Positions 7,723 to 14,950 of a DNA stretch of 64,000 bases are shown here, piece after piece. Position numbers and translations under genes: made by a program. The stretch is from positions 46,174 through 110,173 of the forward strand of contig DASVOE010000137.1 in NCBI GenBank assembly GCA_036383515.1, given 5' to 3'. The stretch's first letter is position 1. Each line of letters opens with the position of its first letter. Under the pieces are notes generated by a model that was given only the letters and a program-made list of their open reading frames with translations, ran no database searches and was not told the DNA's origin. The DNA comes from CADEDV01 sp036383515. Its GTDB lineage: Bacteria > Bacteroidota > Bacteroidia > Chitinophagales > Chitinophagaceae.

Positions 7723-10109
7723 TAATTATTTTTTGTTTTGAACCACCTCCGGATATCCATTGCAGCCAGCGCTCTGTCTAAAAATGTTTTAGGCGGATGT
7801 TCTTCTTCGTAATAACTACCATAACCATAACCGTAGCCATAACCGTAACGGCCATACCCGTAATAACCATAACCAGGTTTCATTTTTACATCGTTGATAA
7901 TGATAGAGACCTTGGGCAACCTGTTTTCCTGGTAAAACTCATCTATCAGTGCTATCTGTTTTTTAAAAGTATGTCCCTGGCGAACAATGTATAAAGTACA
8001 ATCCGAAAATTTGCTCAGTGTCAGGCTATCGCTAACCATACCTACAGGAGCTGTATCTACCAATATAACATCAAAATTATTACGAAGCCAGATAAACATA
8101 TCTTCTACCCGTTGATCTAGTAATAACTCCGATGGATTCGGAGGAATAGGACCGCAACCTAGTACATAAAGATTTTCATGTCCTTCTACAGGCCGAATGA
8201 TATCAGCTAATGATGCTTTACCTACAAGGTAGTTGGTGATGCCAGGCCCTTTCGTCATCCCTAGTCCGGATAGCACTTTTGGCTTCCGGATATCAAACTC
8301 AAGTATGATTGTTTTTTTACCCGCTAATGCTAATACGGCTCCCATGTTAATGCTGATAAAAGACTTCCCCTCCCCGCTGAAGGAAGAAGTAATAAGGATC
8401 ACAGATTTATCGACCTTGTTAACAATATATTGAAGATTGGACCTGATGATCCGAAATTGTTCAGCAACCATACTGCGGGTGGTCTTGGTGACGAGCAATG
8501 GCTTTTCGGAATAGGAATGACCTACTTCACCCAGGATGGGTGCTGGTGTAATTTTTTCAATATCAAATCGTGTAGCTACCTTATCGTTCAGCACCTCTCC
8601 TATAAAAATGATCATTGCAGGAATACCAAGACCTAACAGGATTGCCATGATCTGGATAGAACGACGATTAGGTTTTAGTGGAGTATTGGAGGGATACGCT
8701 TTATCAATTACTTTTGAACTCGCTACATTTGATGCTTTGGAAATTGATGTTTCTTCCTTCTTTTCCTGTAATAATTGGTATAAACTCTGTTTGCTTTCTA
8801 CCAATCTTCTGATCTCGTGATATTTTTTTGCCTTAAAAGGTAACGCCTGAAGCTGGGACTGTGAAGTAGAACTCCGGGCTTTCAGTTCAGCGATAGAATG
8901 TGTATATGATTTCCGGATATTTTTTAAATTTTCTAATAGGCTTTGTCTGAGTTTTTCAATTTCAGTTTCTTTTTCTTTAATTAAAGGGTTACCGGGGGTA
9001 ATATTACTTTCAAGCATAGATGCCCTTTCCATTTGCGCCAGGTTATATCCTGCAACGAGTCCGCTCAACGTAGCATCGGAAAGTGTAAGCGGGGAGGGAA
9101 CTACTACCTTGGTATAGGCGTTTTGTTTATCCGTGAGATAATCTCTTACAAGGTCTGTCACATCAATCTGGAATTGCTGCTCATTGATCACTTTGTCATA
9201 TTCATTAATACTTTGAAAATAGCCTCCGGATTGTGCATCAATATCTATAATATTATTTTTCTGTGAATAATCAAGTAACACGTCCTGGATGCTATCCAGT
9301 TCACGCCCCAATAGCCTGGATCTGTCTTCAATAAAGGATATGATCTGTTCGGATGCTTTGTTTTTTTCATCTATCGTGTAAAGAGCATATTCATCCATTA
9401 GCACATTGATCACATCTGCTCCCATCATGGAGTTAGGTGTTTGCATGCTCAGGGTAAGTATACCCGTACCCAAGCTTTTAGGGGCCACCTGCACAGCGGA
9501 GGCAAATGAACTGGCTGCAGAAGGAGCAGGCTGCCAATTTACCTGGTAAGCTCCCGCGGAATTTCCAAAATTTTTCTTAAGCCTGAAAACACCGTAGGTA
9601 TTTTTAAAAATCTGATCGAAGTGAAATTCGGTATTCTGATCGTTTATCCTGAACTTATTGGAATTAATAAATTTTATCTTTAATACAAAAGCTCTTGAAG
9701 AATCAGTTATCTCCAATGGTTCAATAAGGAAGGGGCCTTGCTTATATATATTTGTTGTCTTGATTTTTCCAATGGCATAATAACTTAATTGCAGGTTCAG
9801 TTTTTCCACTACCCTTTGCATTAACGGTTTTGATCTTAACACTTCAATCTCACTTTGAATATTCGCCGCTTTATCATTTACAAAAATATCTTCAAATTTA
9901 TCAGACCGGGCTCCCTGTTTATCGCTTTTAATATACATGCTGCCAGCAACACTGTAAATAGGTGTAGCGTACCGGAGATAAGCATAGGCTCCAAATAATG
10001 CCACTGCTACAGACAAAATAAAGACAGGTAAAAATCGTGCGTATTTATAAAAGAGATCTCTTAGACTTAAACTAAAAAGTTCACTCTTCATGGTTGCCTG
10101 TTCTTGCAT
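7722..10109 (-). CDS. wzc: Wzc-like polysaccharide co-polymerase / tyrosine autokinase
   Basis: This 795-residue inner-membrane protein sets polysaccharide chain length and works with Wza. It has an N-terminal Wzz domain with a membrane segment at about residues 32-50, a long periplasmic coiled-coil part, a second membrane segment (IMAILLGLGIPAMIIFIGEVL region), then a cytoplasmic BY-kinase. The Walker A motif lies in SSFSGEGKSFISIN, with Walker A' around EFDIRKPK and Walker B around VILVDTAPVG. The C-terminus is an unusually long alternating Gly-Tyr tract followed by YYEEE, the likely autophosphorylation cluster. MKSELF, six codons in, is an alternative start. Confidence 0.92.
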   Translation of the reverse strand: MQEQATMKSELFSLSLRDLFYKYARFLPVFILSVAVALFGAYAYLRYATPIYSVAGSMYIKSDKQGARSDKFEDIFVNDKAANIQSEIEVLRSKPLMQRVVEKLNLQLSYYAIGKIKTTNIYKQGPFLIEPLEITDSSRAFVLKIKFINSNKFRINDQNTEFHFDQIFKNTYGVFRLKKNFGNSAGAYQVNWQPAPSAASSFASAVQVAPKSLGTGILTLSMQTPNSMMGADVINVLMDEYALYTIDEKNKASEQIISFIEDRSRLLGRELDSIQDVLLDYSQKNNIIDIDAQSGGYFQSINEYDKVINEQQFQIDVTDLVRDYLTDKQNAYTKVVVPSPLTLSDATLSGLVAGYNLAQMERASMLESNITPGNPLIKEKETEIEKLRQSLLENLKNIRKSYTHSIAELKARSSTSQSQLQALPFKAKKYHEIRRLVESKQSLYQLLQEKKEETSISKASNVASSKVIDKAYPSNTPLKPNRRSIQIMAILLGLGIPAMIIFIGEVLNDKVATRFDIEKITPAPILGEVGHSYSEKPLLVTKTTRSMVAEQFRIIRSNLQYIVNKVDKSVILITSSFSGEGKSFISINMGAVLALAGKKTIILEFDIRKPKVLSGLGMTKGPGITNYLVGKASLADIIRPVEGHENLYVLGCGPIPPNPSELLLDQRVEDMFIWLRNNFDVILVDTAPVGMVSDSLTLSKFSDCTLYIVRQGHTFKKQIALIDEFYQENRLPKVSIIINDVKMKPGYGYYGYGRYGYGYGYGYGSYYEEEHPPKTFLDRALAAMDIRRWFKTKNN

Positions 10110-10139
10110 CGGGTTTGATCTTATTTATCCTGGTCTATT

Positions 10140-10916
10140 TTATTTAAAGATACTATACAGCGTAGCCGCGACGGTTATCAGCGTTATTGCAAAAGATATC
10201 TTCTGGAAAGTAGCTTGTTGCTCTTCGCTTCTTAGTTTTTTCCTGTTAGGTTCGACAATCAATACATCGTTTTGAACCATTTGGTAATAAGGAGAATTAA
10301 AAAGGCTATCCGAGGAAAGGTCTATATATCCGATCTCTCGATATCCATCAGTTTCCCGGATGATTTTTACTCTTTCCTTTTTCCCCAGGTCTGTAACACC
10401 GCCCGCCAGGCCTACTGCTTCGAGTATCGTTAATTTTTCTCCCGGTACTGTAATAACTCCTTCATTACCTACTTGCCCTAAGACCGTTATTTTAATATTT
10501 ACAAACCGAACAATCACAGTAGGATTGGATAAAAGCTCAATCGGGCGAGTAAGTTTTTCTTTTACGATATCCGCCAATTGTTGCTTGGTCAGTCCCTCTG
10601 CATGAATTGTACCTAGTCGCGGATACTCGATATTACCACGGGAATCCACCAAAAATCCTCCGGCAGATGCACCACCAGAACCGGAGAGAGGGAGATTATA
10701 TAATAAATCCGCTTCTGGCTTCGTGCTTGCACTATACACCTGGATCGACAAAAGATCGTTCTTTTGGATTTTCAATTCCACTACTTTCACTTCCCCTTTT
10801 TTAGAAGTATCTGTCGCTCTCTCTAAATAATAAGGGGGCTGCGCTTTTCGGGATGCACCACATGACATTAAATAAACCGGGAGAGCCAGGAAAAAAACGA
10901 AACGCAGGATTTTCAT
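10140..10916 (-). CDS. wza: Polysaccharide export lipoprotein, Wza family
   Basis: This 258-residue protein begins with a lipoprotein signal, MKILRFVFFLALPVYLMSC, with the lipid-modified Cys at residue 19. A Poly_export domain (VVELKIQKNDLLSIQVY) and an SLBB-like segment (KITVLGQVGNEGVITVPG) follow. The C-terminus ends in a hydrophobic helix (FAITLITVAATLYSIF), which may cross the outer membrane as Wza's C-terminal helix does. It is shorter than E. coli Wza (about 379 residues), as is usual for Bacteroidota members. It lies 30 bases upstream of wzc and 40 downstream of upxY. Confidence 0.92.
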   Translation of the reverse strand: MKILRFVFFLALPVYLMSCGASRKAQPPYYLERATDTSKKGEVKVVELKIQKNDLLSIQVYSASTKPEADLLYNLPLSGSGGASAGGFLVDSRGNIEYPRLGTIHAEGLTKQQLADIVKEKLTRPIELLSNPTVIVRFVNIKITVLGQVGNEGVITVPGEKLTILEAVGLAGGVTDLGKKERVKIIRETDGYREIGYIDLSSDSLFNSPYYQMVQNDVLIVEPNRKKLRSEEQQATFQKISFAITLITVAATLYSIFK

Positions 10917-10956
10917 TAAGACTATATTTAATAGGCTGCAAAAACAGGATTTGATT

Positions 10957-11454
10957 TCAAGGCCGGGCCGAAGTTAATTTATTGCTGTCAATATATGCAA
11001 CCAGGATATACCCAAGACTGTCAATAGCCACTTTCACTTTTTTCCTGCGAACATCCAGCACTTTACCTTCCTGATCCATCAATGGTCCGCTGGTAATGAT
11101 TACCCGCTGATCCACTTTTATATTCTTAGCATGCACTTCCACATTCTCATATTCATCAAGGAATTTTCGGATCGTGCTGATCTCTTTCTCTTTGATTACC
11201 GCCGGCTTACCTTCCCAATATACAAAATTGATAACGCCGGATGTCATACGTACCCCGGTTCTTTCTTCATCACTGATCTTTACAAATACATAAGATTTGA
11301 ATAAGGGTTCCTCTACTATTTTCACCCTGTCACTCCATTTGCGACGCACCTTGTTAAGCGGGCAATAACTCTCTGTTCCCTTTTCCCGGAGCAATTGATT
11401 CACCTTCTTCTCCCACCTTGGCCGTGTATAAACGGCTAACCATTTTTGTGACAC
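10957..11454 (-). CDS. UpxY/NusG-like transcription antiterminator at head of the polysaccharide operon
   Basis: This 165-residue protein has an N-terminal NGN domain (KWLAVYTRPRWEKKVNQLL) and a C-terminal KOW domain (IITSGPLMDQEGKVLDVRRKKVKVAID). In Bacteroides, UpxY-type NusG paralogues are the first genes of capsule operons and allow RNA polymerase through the leader. Its place as the first gene of this operon, after a leader of about 150 nt, fits that role. The start is GTG at 11454 (the base triplet on the plus strand is CAC); no better ATG is in frame. It is unlikely to be housekeeping NusG, given its place and its divergent N-terminus. Confidence 0.88.
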   Translation of the reverse strand: MSQKWLAVYTRPRWEKKVNQLLREKGTESYCPLNKVRRKWSDRVKIVEEPLFKSYVFVKISDEERTGVRMTSGVINFVYWEGKPAVIKEKEISTIRKFLDEYENVEVHAKNIKVDQRVIITSGPLMDQEGKVLDVRRKKVKVAIDSLGYILVAYIDSNKLTSARP

Positions 11455-11606
11455 CTGTAAGAACTTTTTACCTATTCAACTCTTAAACCTATTCCCCAAT
11501 TAACCGACTACTCACAGCTTCGCCATCTCAGTCACAGCTATTTTTTTTTGCCGGACTGGCTTGGGTAGTTTTTAAACTATACAGAAGGCAATTACCCTCT
11601 TGATTT
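11455..11606 (-). promoter_or_regulatory. 5' leader of the polysaccharide operon
   Basis: About 150 nt lie between the predicted transcription start and the GTG of the upxY-like gene. This is long compared with the 3-20 nt leaders predicted for other genes in this window. By analogy with Bacteroides capsule operons this is where NusG-like antitermination would act. A run of nine A bases is present on the transcript strand at about 11540-11548, but I see no unambiguous terminator hairpin. Confidence 0.4.
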
Positions 11607-11611
11607 CGGGT

Positions 11612-11642
11612 GCAAATATAGGGCGAACCATGTGACTGACAA
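11612..11642 (-). promoter_or_regulatory. Promoter of the polysaccharide operon (Bacteroidota -33/-7 type)
   Basis: On the minus strand TTG (plus 11640-11642) is followed by exactly 19 bases and then TATATTTGC (plus 11612-11620). This matches the Bacteroidota primary sigma consensus TTTG-N19/20-TAnnTTTGC. The transcription start would be near 11607. Confidence 0.75.
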
Positions 11643-11692
11643 CAGAATAAAATGCGCAGATTTTGAGGGATTTATTCCACATAAGTTAACAA

Positions 11693-12274
11693 CTAAGGGG
11701 AGGGAAGTACCCAACCGTTTATTAACTTATAAGTTTTGCTGGTTTGAGGACAAATAGCAATTCCATCATTATTAAAATCTAATGTAATACCGGCTTCACT
11801 CACCCATCCGATTTGTTGAGCAGGATTACCAATCATCAATGCATAAGGCAGAACTTCTTTGACTATTACAGCACCAGCTCCAACCATAGCAAAAGATCCT
11901 ATTTCAATACCACATAATATAGTAGCATTTGCGCCAATACTGGCACCGCGGCGAACTACCGTTTGCTGAAATTCGTTTTTACGCTCAATAAAACTGCGGG
12001 GATTGATCACGTTAGTAAAGACCATAGAAGGGCCCAGGAAGACATCTTCTTCTATAGTGACTCCTTTATAAACGGATACGTTATTCTGAATCTTAACGCC
12101 GTTCCCAATGCTTACATAATTATCTATAAAAACATTCTGCCCAATGATGCATTGCTCGCCAATACTGCAAGTAGCTGCCAGGTGACAGAAATGCCAGATC
12201 TTAGTCCCGGCACCAATCTTTGCACCATTATCAACCACTGAACTGGAATGAATAAAAATATCCTTGCCTTCCAT
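11693..12274 (-). CDS. Left-handed beta-helix sugar N-acetyltransferase (WbpD/FdtC-like)
   Basis: This 193-residue protein is built of hexapeptide repeats (IGAGTKIWHF, IGQNVFIDNYVSIGNGVKI, IGANATILCGIEIG, VGAGAVIVKEV), the left-handed beta-helix fold of acyltransferases. IHSSSVVDNGAKIGAGTKIWHFCH and the C-terminal MIGNPAQQIGWVSEAG are typical of enzymes that acetylate 3-amino or 4-amino nucleotide sugars, such as WbpD/WlbB and FdtC. Acetyl-CoA would be the donor. It is separated from upxY by the operon promoter, so it is transcribed with the XRE gene upstream or from its own promoter, but probably serves the same glycan. Confidence 0.8.
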   Translation of the reverse strand: MEGKDIFIHSSSVVDNGAKIGAGTKIWHFCHLAATCSIGEQCIIGQNVFIDNYVSIGNGVKIQNNVSVYKGVTIEEDVFLGPSMVFTNVINPRSFIERKNEFQQTVVRRGASIGANATILCGIEIGSFAMVGAGAVIVKEVLPYALMIGNPAQQIGWVSEAGITLDFNNDGIAICPQTSKTYKLINGWVLPSP

Positions 12275-12303
12275 ATTCCAAAGTAATTCATTTACTCTAA
12301 TCC

Positions 12304-12660
12304 TTAACCCTTATCTCTCGGTAACGATTTCTCCAACAATTTCAGCTGTTCTTTCAGTGAGGCAACCAGTTTATTCCGGATAGCATACACAGCCTCCTCC
12401 TCTTTCAGCATAAATCCTTTCGGAACTTTTACTCCTTTGGGTGGCTTCTGAAGCATAGAACCACGCCCTGTAATTAACCATGTTAGACTTAGATCAGGAT
12501 ATTGCTGTGCAATACGTTCCAGTATATCTGAACCCATTGCTCCCTTTCCTTTATGCTGCTTACCAAAATATCCATTCCCTACTGCGCAAGCCTTCTCGAA
12601 AGAATATACAGTAAGGCCTTTAAACTCCAGGTATCGTAATAATCGGTCTGTTAATCGCAT
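12304..12660 (-). CDS. XRE-family DNA-binding regulator
   Basis: This 118-residue protein begins with a helix-turn-helix region (RLLRYLEFKGLTVYSFEKACAVGNGYF) and has the phrase IAQQYPDLSLTWLITGRG, which recurs in Bacteroidota phage-repressor-like XRE proteins. The C-terminal part is charged and probably helical, fit for dimerisation. It lies 29 bases upstream of the acetyltransferase gene. An inverted repeat 27-53 bases upstream of its start may be an autoregulatory operator. Its target is not known; it could be a relic of a mobile element. Confidence 0.7.
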   Translation of the reverse strand: MRLTDRLLRYLEFKGLTVYSFEKACAVGNGYFGKQHKGKGAMGSDILERIAQQYPDLSLTWLITGRGSMLQKPPKGVKVPKGFMLKEEEAVYAIRNKLVASLKEQLKLLEKSLPRDKG

Positions 12661-12686
12661 GTGGATAAATAAAATAATAGAGTATA

Positions 12687-12713
12687 TTCTACTAGTTGAT
12701 GTTTTTAGTAGAA
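12687..12713. promoter_or_regulatory. Candidate operator: inverted repeat TTCTACTA-N11-TAGTAGAA
   Basis: The 8-base arms at 12687-12694 and 12706-12713 are exact reverse complements, separated by 11 bases. The site lies 27 bases upstream of the XRE gene start, where an autoregulator would bind. Arms separated by about two helical turns between centres suit a dimeric HTH protein. Confidence 0.4.
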
Positions 12714-12791
12714 AAAGGACTATATTTATTTGACGAAAATAACTTTACGAAATAAATAATAAAAAACGAAAGCCGCAATTCTTTCGTATAA

Positions 12792-12840
12792 ACCTGCTTC
12801 AGAAATTTATTGGGAGCTCCAGACATATAAGCAGGTTTGG
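12792..12840. repeat. Nested inverted repeat upstream of the unknown gene pair
   Basis: AAACCTGCTT (12792-12801) and its exact reverse complement (12831-12840) enclose 29 bases, within which lies the palindrome GGAGCTCC (12815-12822). It sits in the divergent region between the XRE gene and the unknown gene at 12894. It could be a cruciform-type recombination site, an operator or an RNA hairpin. Confidence 0.4.
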
Positions 12841-12893
12841 TTCCAGCACAGCTAAATAGTAAAGTTCTCCCCCTATTTTTAATAAATAATATC

Positions 12894-13172
12894 ATGTCTA
12901 TTCATGACTACCCCTCCTGGGAGTTAAAACCACGTAAACTCTCTCAGGCTGAAACAAACGATCCCCTCCAGGTCATCCACAGCTTTTATGATTATGCCCA
13001 CCTGCCCCAGGTAAGAGAACTCCTCTGGAAATGGCTCAAAGCTACTGTCACAGGCACCTTCAATTCCGGGCTTACACGACGGGAAAGAGATAGTCTCACT
13101 CACTTTTTCGAACACCTCGAAAAGTTGATCGAAGCTACGCACATCATTCACCAGCAAAAGAATAACAAATGA
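12894..13172 (+). CDS. Unknown small acidic-basic protein, first of an overlapping gene pair
   Basis: I do not recognise a characterised family. The 92-residue product begins MSIHDYPSWELKPRKLS; I prefer this ATG to an upstream in-frame one at 12837, because the added residues look non-coding. The protein is soluble, with VIHSFYDYAHLPQVRELLWKW and a helical end (LTHFFEHLEKLIEATHIIHQ). Its codons end in C more often (CTC, TTC, ACC, CAC) than those of the neighbours, which suggests a foreign origin. Its TGA overlaps the ATG of the next, IS-interrupted gene, so the two were probably made together. Confidence 0.6.
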   Translation: MSIHDYPSWELKPRKLSQAETNDPLQVIHSFYDYAHLPQVRELLWKWLKATVTGTFNSGLTRRERDSLTHFFEHLEKLIEATHIIHQQKNNK

Positions 13173-13339
13173 ACGACACCTTAACGGTCATTTTAAACCG
13201 CATCACCAACAACTGGCAACCTGCTTATGGTTGCCTGCTATCCCATCAATTCCATGTGTATTCTAAGACCTACAAACTGCCAAAAAAAGGTTTTAGGCGG
13301 CTTGTAAATAGTTCTCTAAAAATGGTGTTTGTCGTTTAA
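13169..13339 (+). pseudogene. Second gene of the unknown pair, truncated by IS110 insertion
   Basis: The frame starts at an ATG overlapping the previous stop (ATGA) and reads MNDTLTVILNRITNNWQPAYG, then continues about 20 residues before entering the insertion sequence near 13263-13292 and stopping at 13339 inside the transposase gene. The last residues are therefore IS-encoded. I could not find a convincing continuation on the far side of the element: frames from 14360 onward are open for about 48 codons (to 14506), but no similarity supports them. The original function is unknown. Confidence 0.55.
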
Positions 13340-14328
13340 TAACAGCAAACATGCGATATAAAATTTTGTTTCGAACAACGTTGATGGTACTCATTTTTGA
13401 TTTACCAGCTTCTGTTCGTTTTAAATAATATTCTCGTAGCTCTTTGTCATATTGGATAGCAGATTTGGCAGAAAGATCAAGCAATGATTTCATTTGTTTG
13501 TCAGCCAGGTGACTTACCCTGGATTTTTTTCTGATGCTGGTGCCGGAACTGTGCTCAAATGGAGCTGTGCCGCAAAAGCAAGCAAACTTTCTTGCATTGG
13601 AAAAACGAGTGAAGTTGTGAGTTTTGATAATGGCTGTTAACGCTATTATTCTCCCAACTCCTTTAATACTTTGCAACAAATTAAAATTTTGTTTTAATGA
13701 CTGGTCTTGATCAATGATAGTTTCTATTTCAGTCATCAGCTTTTCAATTTGCTTGTCAAAGTTTTTAATCAGTTGCAGTTGGGTTTGCATGAGAACATCC
13801 TTTTCAGCAATACCGATATACCTGTATTCTTTGATTGCACAGGTTAATGAAGTTCTGTGCCTCACTAATCTTTCACGGGTAGAATGCAGCAGTTGCAGGC
13901 GTTTCAGCGCATCGCTGGCTGGCAGATCAATAACAAGCTTGTCTTTTTTTTCGTAGCCATAGGCGGCAATTCTTGCAGCATCAAGTTTGTCTGTTTTGCC
14001 ACGCACCAGTCCCATAGATCGTTTAATGGCCAGTGCATTGACTTTACAAAAAGCAATTTGATACTGATGCAAAAATTTTTCAAAACAATAGCTGTAAAGC
14101 CCTGTGTGTTCCATCACGATCATTGTTTCAGAGGCACTGACCATTTGTTGTTTTAACCACTTCAGCAAATCTTTAAACCCGGAAATTGAGTTTTGAATTT
14201 GAATGTGAGTGCTTTGCAAATGGCAAACCAGGTCAATACTTTTTTTGGAGAGGTCGGCTCCGATGATGTGCTGGACTTTCATAATTTTGCTTTTAGGACT
14301 TACAAAAAAGTTGCCTAGCCTAAGACCT
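13263..14328 (-). mobile_element. IS110-family insertion sequence
   Basis: A complete IS110-type transposase gene (13293-14282) is flanked by the exact nonamer CTAAGACCT at 13263-13271 and 14320-14328, taken here as provisional ends. No terminal inverted repeats are seen, as is normal for this family. If these are the ends, the element is about 1.06 kb, on the short side, leaving little room for a bridge RNA. The true right end may lie further out, since a structured region continues to about 14373. The insertion disrupts the unknown gene begun at 13169. Confidence 0.65.
13293..14282 (-). CDS. IS110-family transposase (DEDD recombinase)
   Basis: This 329-residue protein has the N-terminal DEDD RuvC-like domain of IS110 recombinases: IIGADLSKKSIDLV (first Asp), IVMEHTGLYS (Glu) and RGKTDKLDAARIA (paired Asp). 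The C-terminal Tnp_20 domain contains IKGVGRIIALTAI and the Ser-rich segment APFEHSSGTSIRKKS, where the family's nucleophilic Ser is expected. Length is normal and the frame is intact, so the element may be active. These recombinases are guided by a bridge RNA encoded next to the gene. Confidence 0.93.
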   Translation of the reverse strand: MKVQHIIGADLSKKSIDLVCHLQSTHIQIQNSISGFKDLLKWLKQQMVSASETMIVMEHTGLYSYCFEKFLHQYQIAFCKVNALAIKRSMGLVRGKTDKLDAARIAAYGYEKKDKLVIDLPASDALKRLQLLHSTRERLVRHRTSLTCAIKEYRYIGIAEKDVLMQTQLQLIKNFDKQIEKLMTEIETIIDQDQSLKQNFNLLQSIKGVGRIIALTAIIKTHNFTRFSNARKFACFCGTAPFEHSSGTSIRKKSRVSHLADKQMKSLLDLSAKSAIQYDKELREYYLKRTEAGKSKMSTINVVRNKILYRMFAVIKRQTPFLENYLQAA

Positions 14329-14373
14329 TTAATTAGTCTTCAAGGACTTACTATTCTAAATAGGCCTTGGCAA
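14283..14373 (-). ncRNA. Candidate structured RNA (possible bridge RNA) upstream of the IS110 transposase
   Basis: The non-coding stretch before the transposase start can fold: TTGCC (14311-14315) pairs with GGCAA (14369-14373), and GCCTA (14318-14322) pairs with TAGGC (14361-14365), closing a large loop. On one side the loop holds CTAAGACCT and on the other TATTCTAA (14352-14359). Both are halves of the sequence TATTCTAAGACCT found at the left insertion site (13259-13271). Paired guide segments inside a loop are what a bridge RNA would show, but both halves are in the same orientation, which does not fit the known IS621 scheme exactly. Confidence 0.35.
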
Positions 14374-14508
14374 CCGTGGATGGTGAGTGGGGACTAATAC
14401 ACAGAATAGATCTAGAAATCTATGCCTCCGTAAAGTTCACCCCACTTTCCTTCCACAAAATTCATCATCTGTTTCTGCTATCCATTATTTCAATGAACTA
14501 TTTAATCT

Positions 14509-14546
14509 AAAGGCCTCTGTGTCTCTGTATCTTGGTGTTTCAACAC
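14509..14546. repeat. Dispersed CACAGAG/CACCAAG-type repeat, copy 1
   Basis: Read on the minus strand this segment is rich in the phrases CACCAAGATACAGAGACAC and CAGAGG. It resembles the segments at 19030-19110, 42387-42503 and 54300-54330, all between or at the ends of genes. It lies just beyond the 3' end of the GxxExxY gene. Confidence 0.4.
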
Positions 14547-14548
14547 AT

Positions 14549-14938
14549 TTATACCACTATTCTCTTAATCCCGTCTTTCATCAACGGGACATTAAAATTT
14601 AGAATAAACCCCAGCCTGTTATTACTAAGTTTCAGATAACTGAGTAGTTGAGCCTCCCATACAGGATGATAATACTCTTGTGCCTTCAACTCTATTACTA
14701 CCAGCTTATCAATTAATATATCCATACGAAGTCCCTCATCAATAATTAATTTATCATATTGCAGCTGAACAACCTTTTGCTTTTCAAAACCAAGACTTCG
14801 TTTAGATAATTCATAACAAAAACATTTTCCGTATACGCTTTCCAGGAACCCCGGCCCCATAGTCTTATGGATGCAAATAGCGATATCTACTACCTGGCCT
14901 GCCAACCAGTTTTCTCTTTCTGTTAATGGCTTAAACAT
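14549..14938 (-). CDS. GxxExxY family protein
   Basis: This 129-residue protein carries the name-giving motif in GPGFLESVYGKCFCYEL (G-x-x-E-x-x-Y), with a following DGLRMDILIDKLVVIELKA-like core (here EGLRMDILIDKLVVIELKA), which resembles a PD-(D/E)xK nuclease centre: Asp then Glu-x-Lys. GxxExxY proteins are frequent in Bacteroidota accessory regions and have no settled function; a nuclease-like role is an inference from the motif. It lies 12 bases downstream of the 2H phosphoesterase gene and is probably co-transcribed with it. Confidence 0.85.
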   Translation of the reverse strand: MFKPLTERENWLAGQVVDIAICIHKTMGPGFLESVYGKCFCYELSKRSLGFEKQKVVQLQYDKLIIDEGLRMDILIDKLVVIELKAQEYYHPVWEAQLLSYLKLSNNRLGFILNFNVPLMKDGIKRIVV

Positions 14939-14950
14939 TTAATCTATTTT

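Noticed and set aside
12837..12893. Upstream in-frame start for the unknown gene at 12894
   Set aside because: The added residues (MVPAQLNSK...) look unlike protein-coding sequence and lie next to the nested inverted repeat; the ATG at 12894 begins a clear domain.
14360..14506. Open plus-strand frame considered as the lost 3' half of the IS-disrupted gene
   Set aside because: It begins after a stop, no junction keeps the frame with the 5' part, and no family supports it.
14387..14602. Plus-strand ORF of 71 residues after the IS
   Set aside because: It runs over the dispersed repeat and into the 3' end of the GxxExxY gene; composition is not protein-like.
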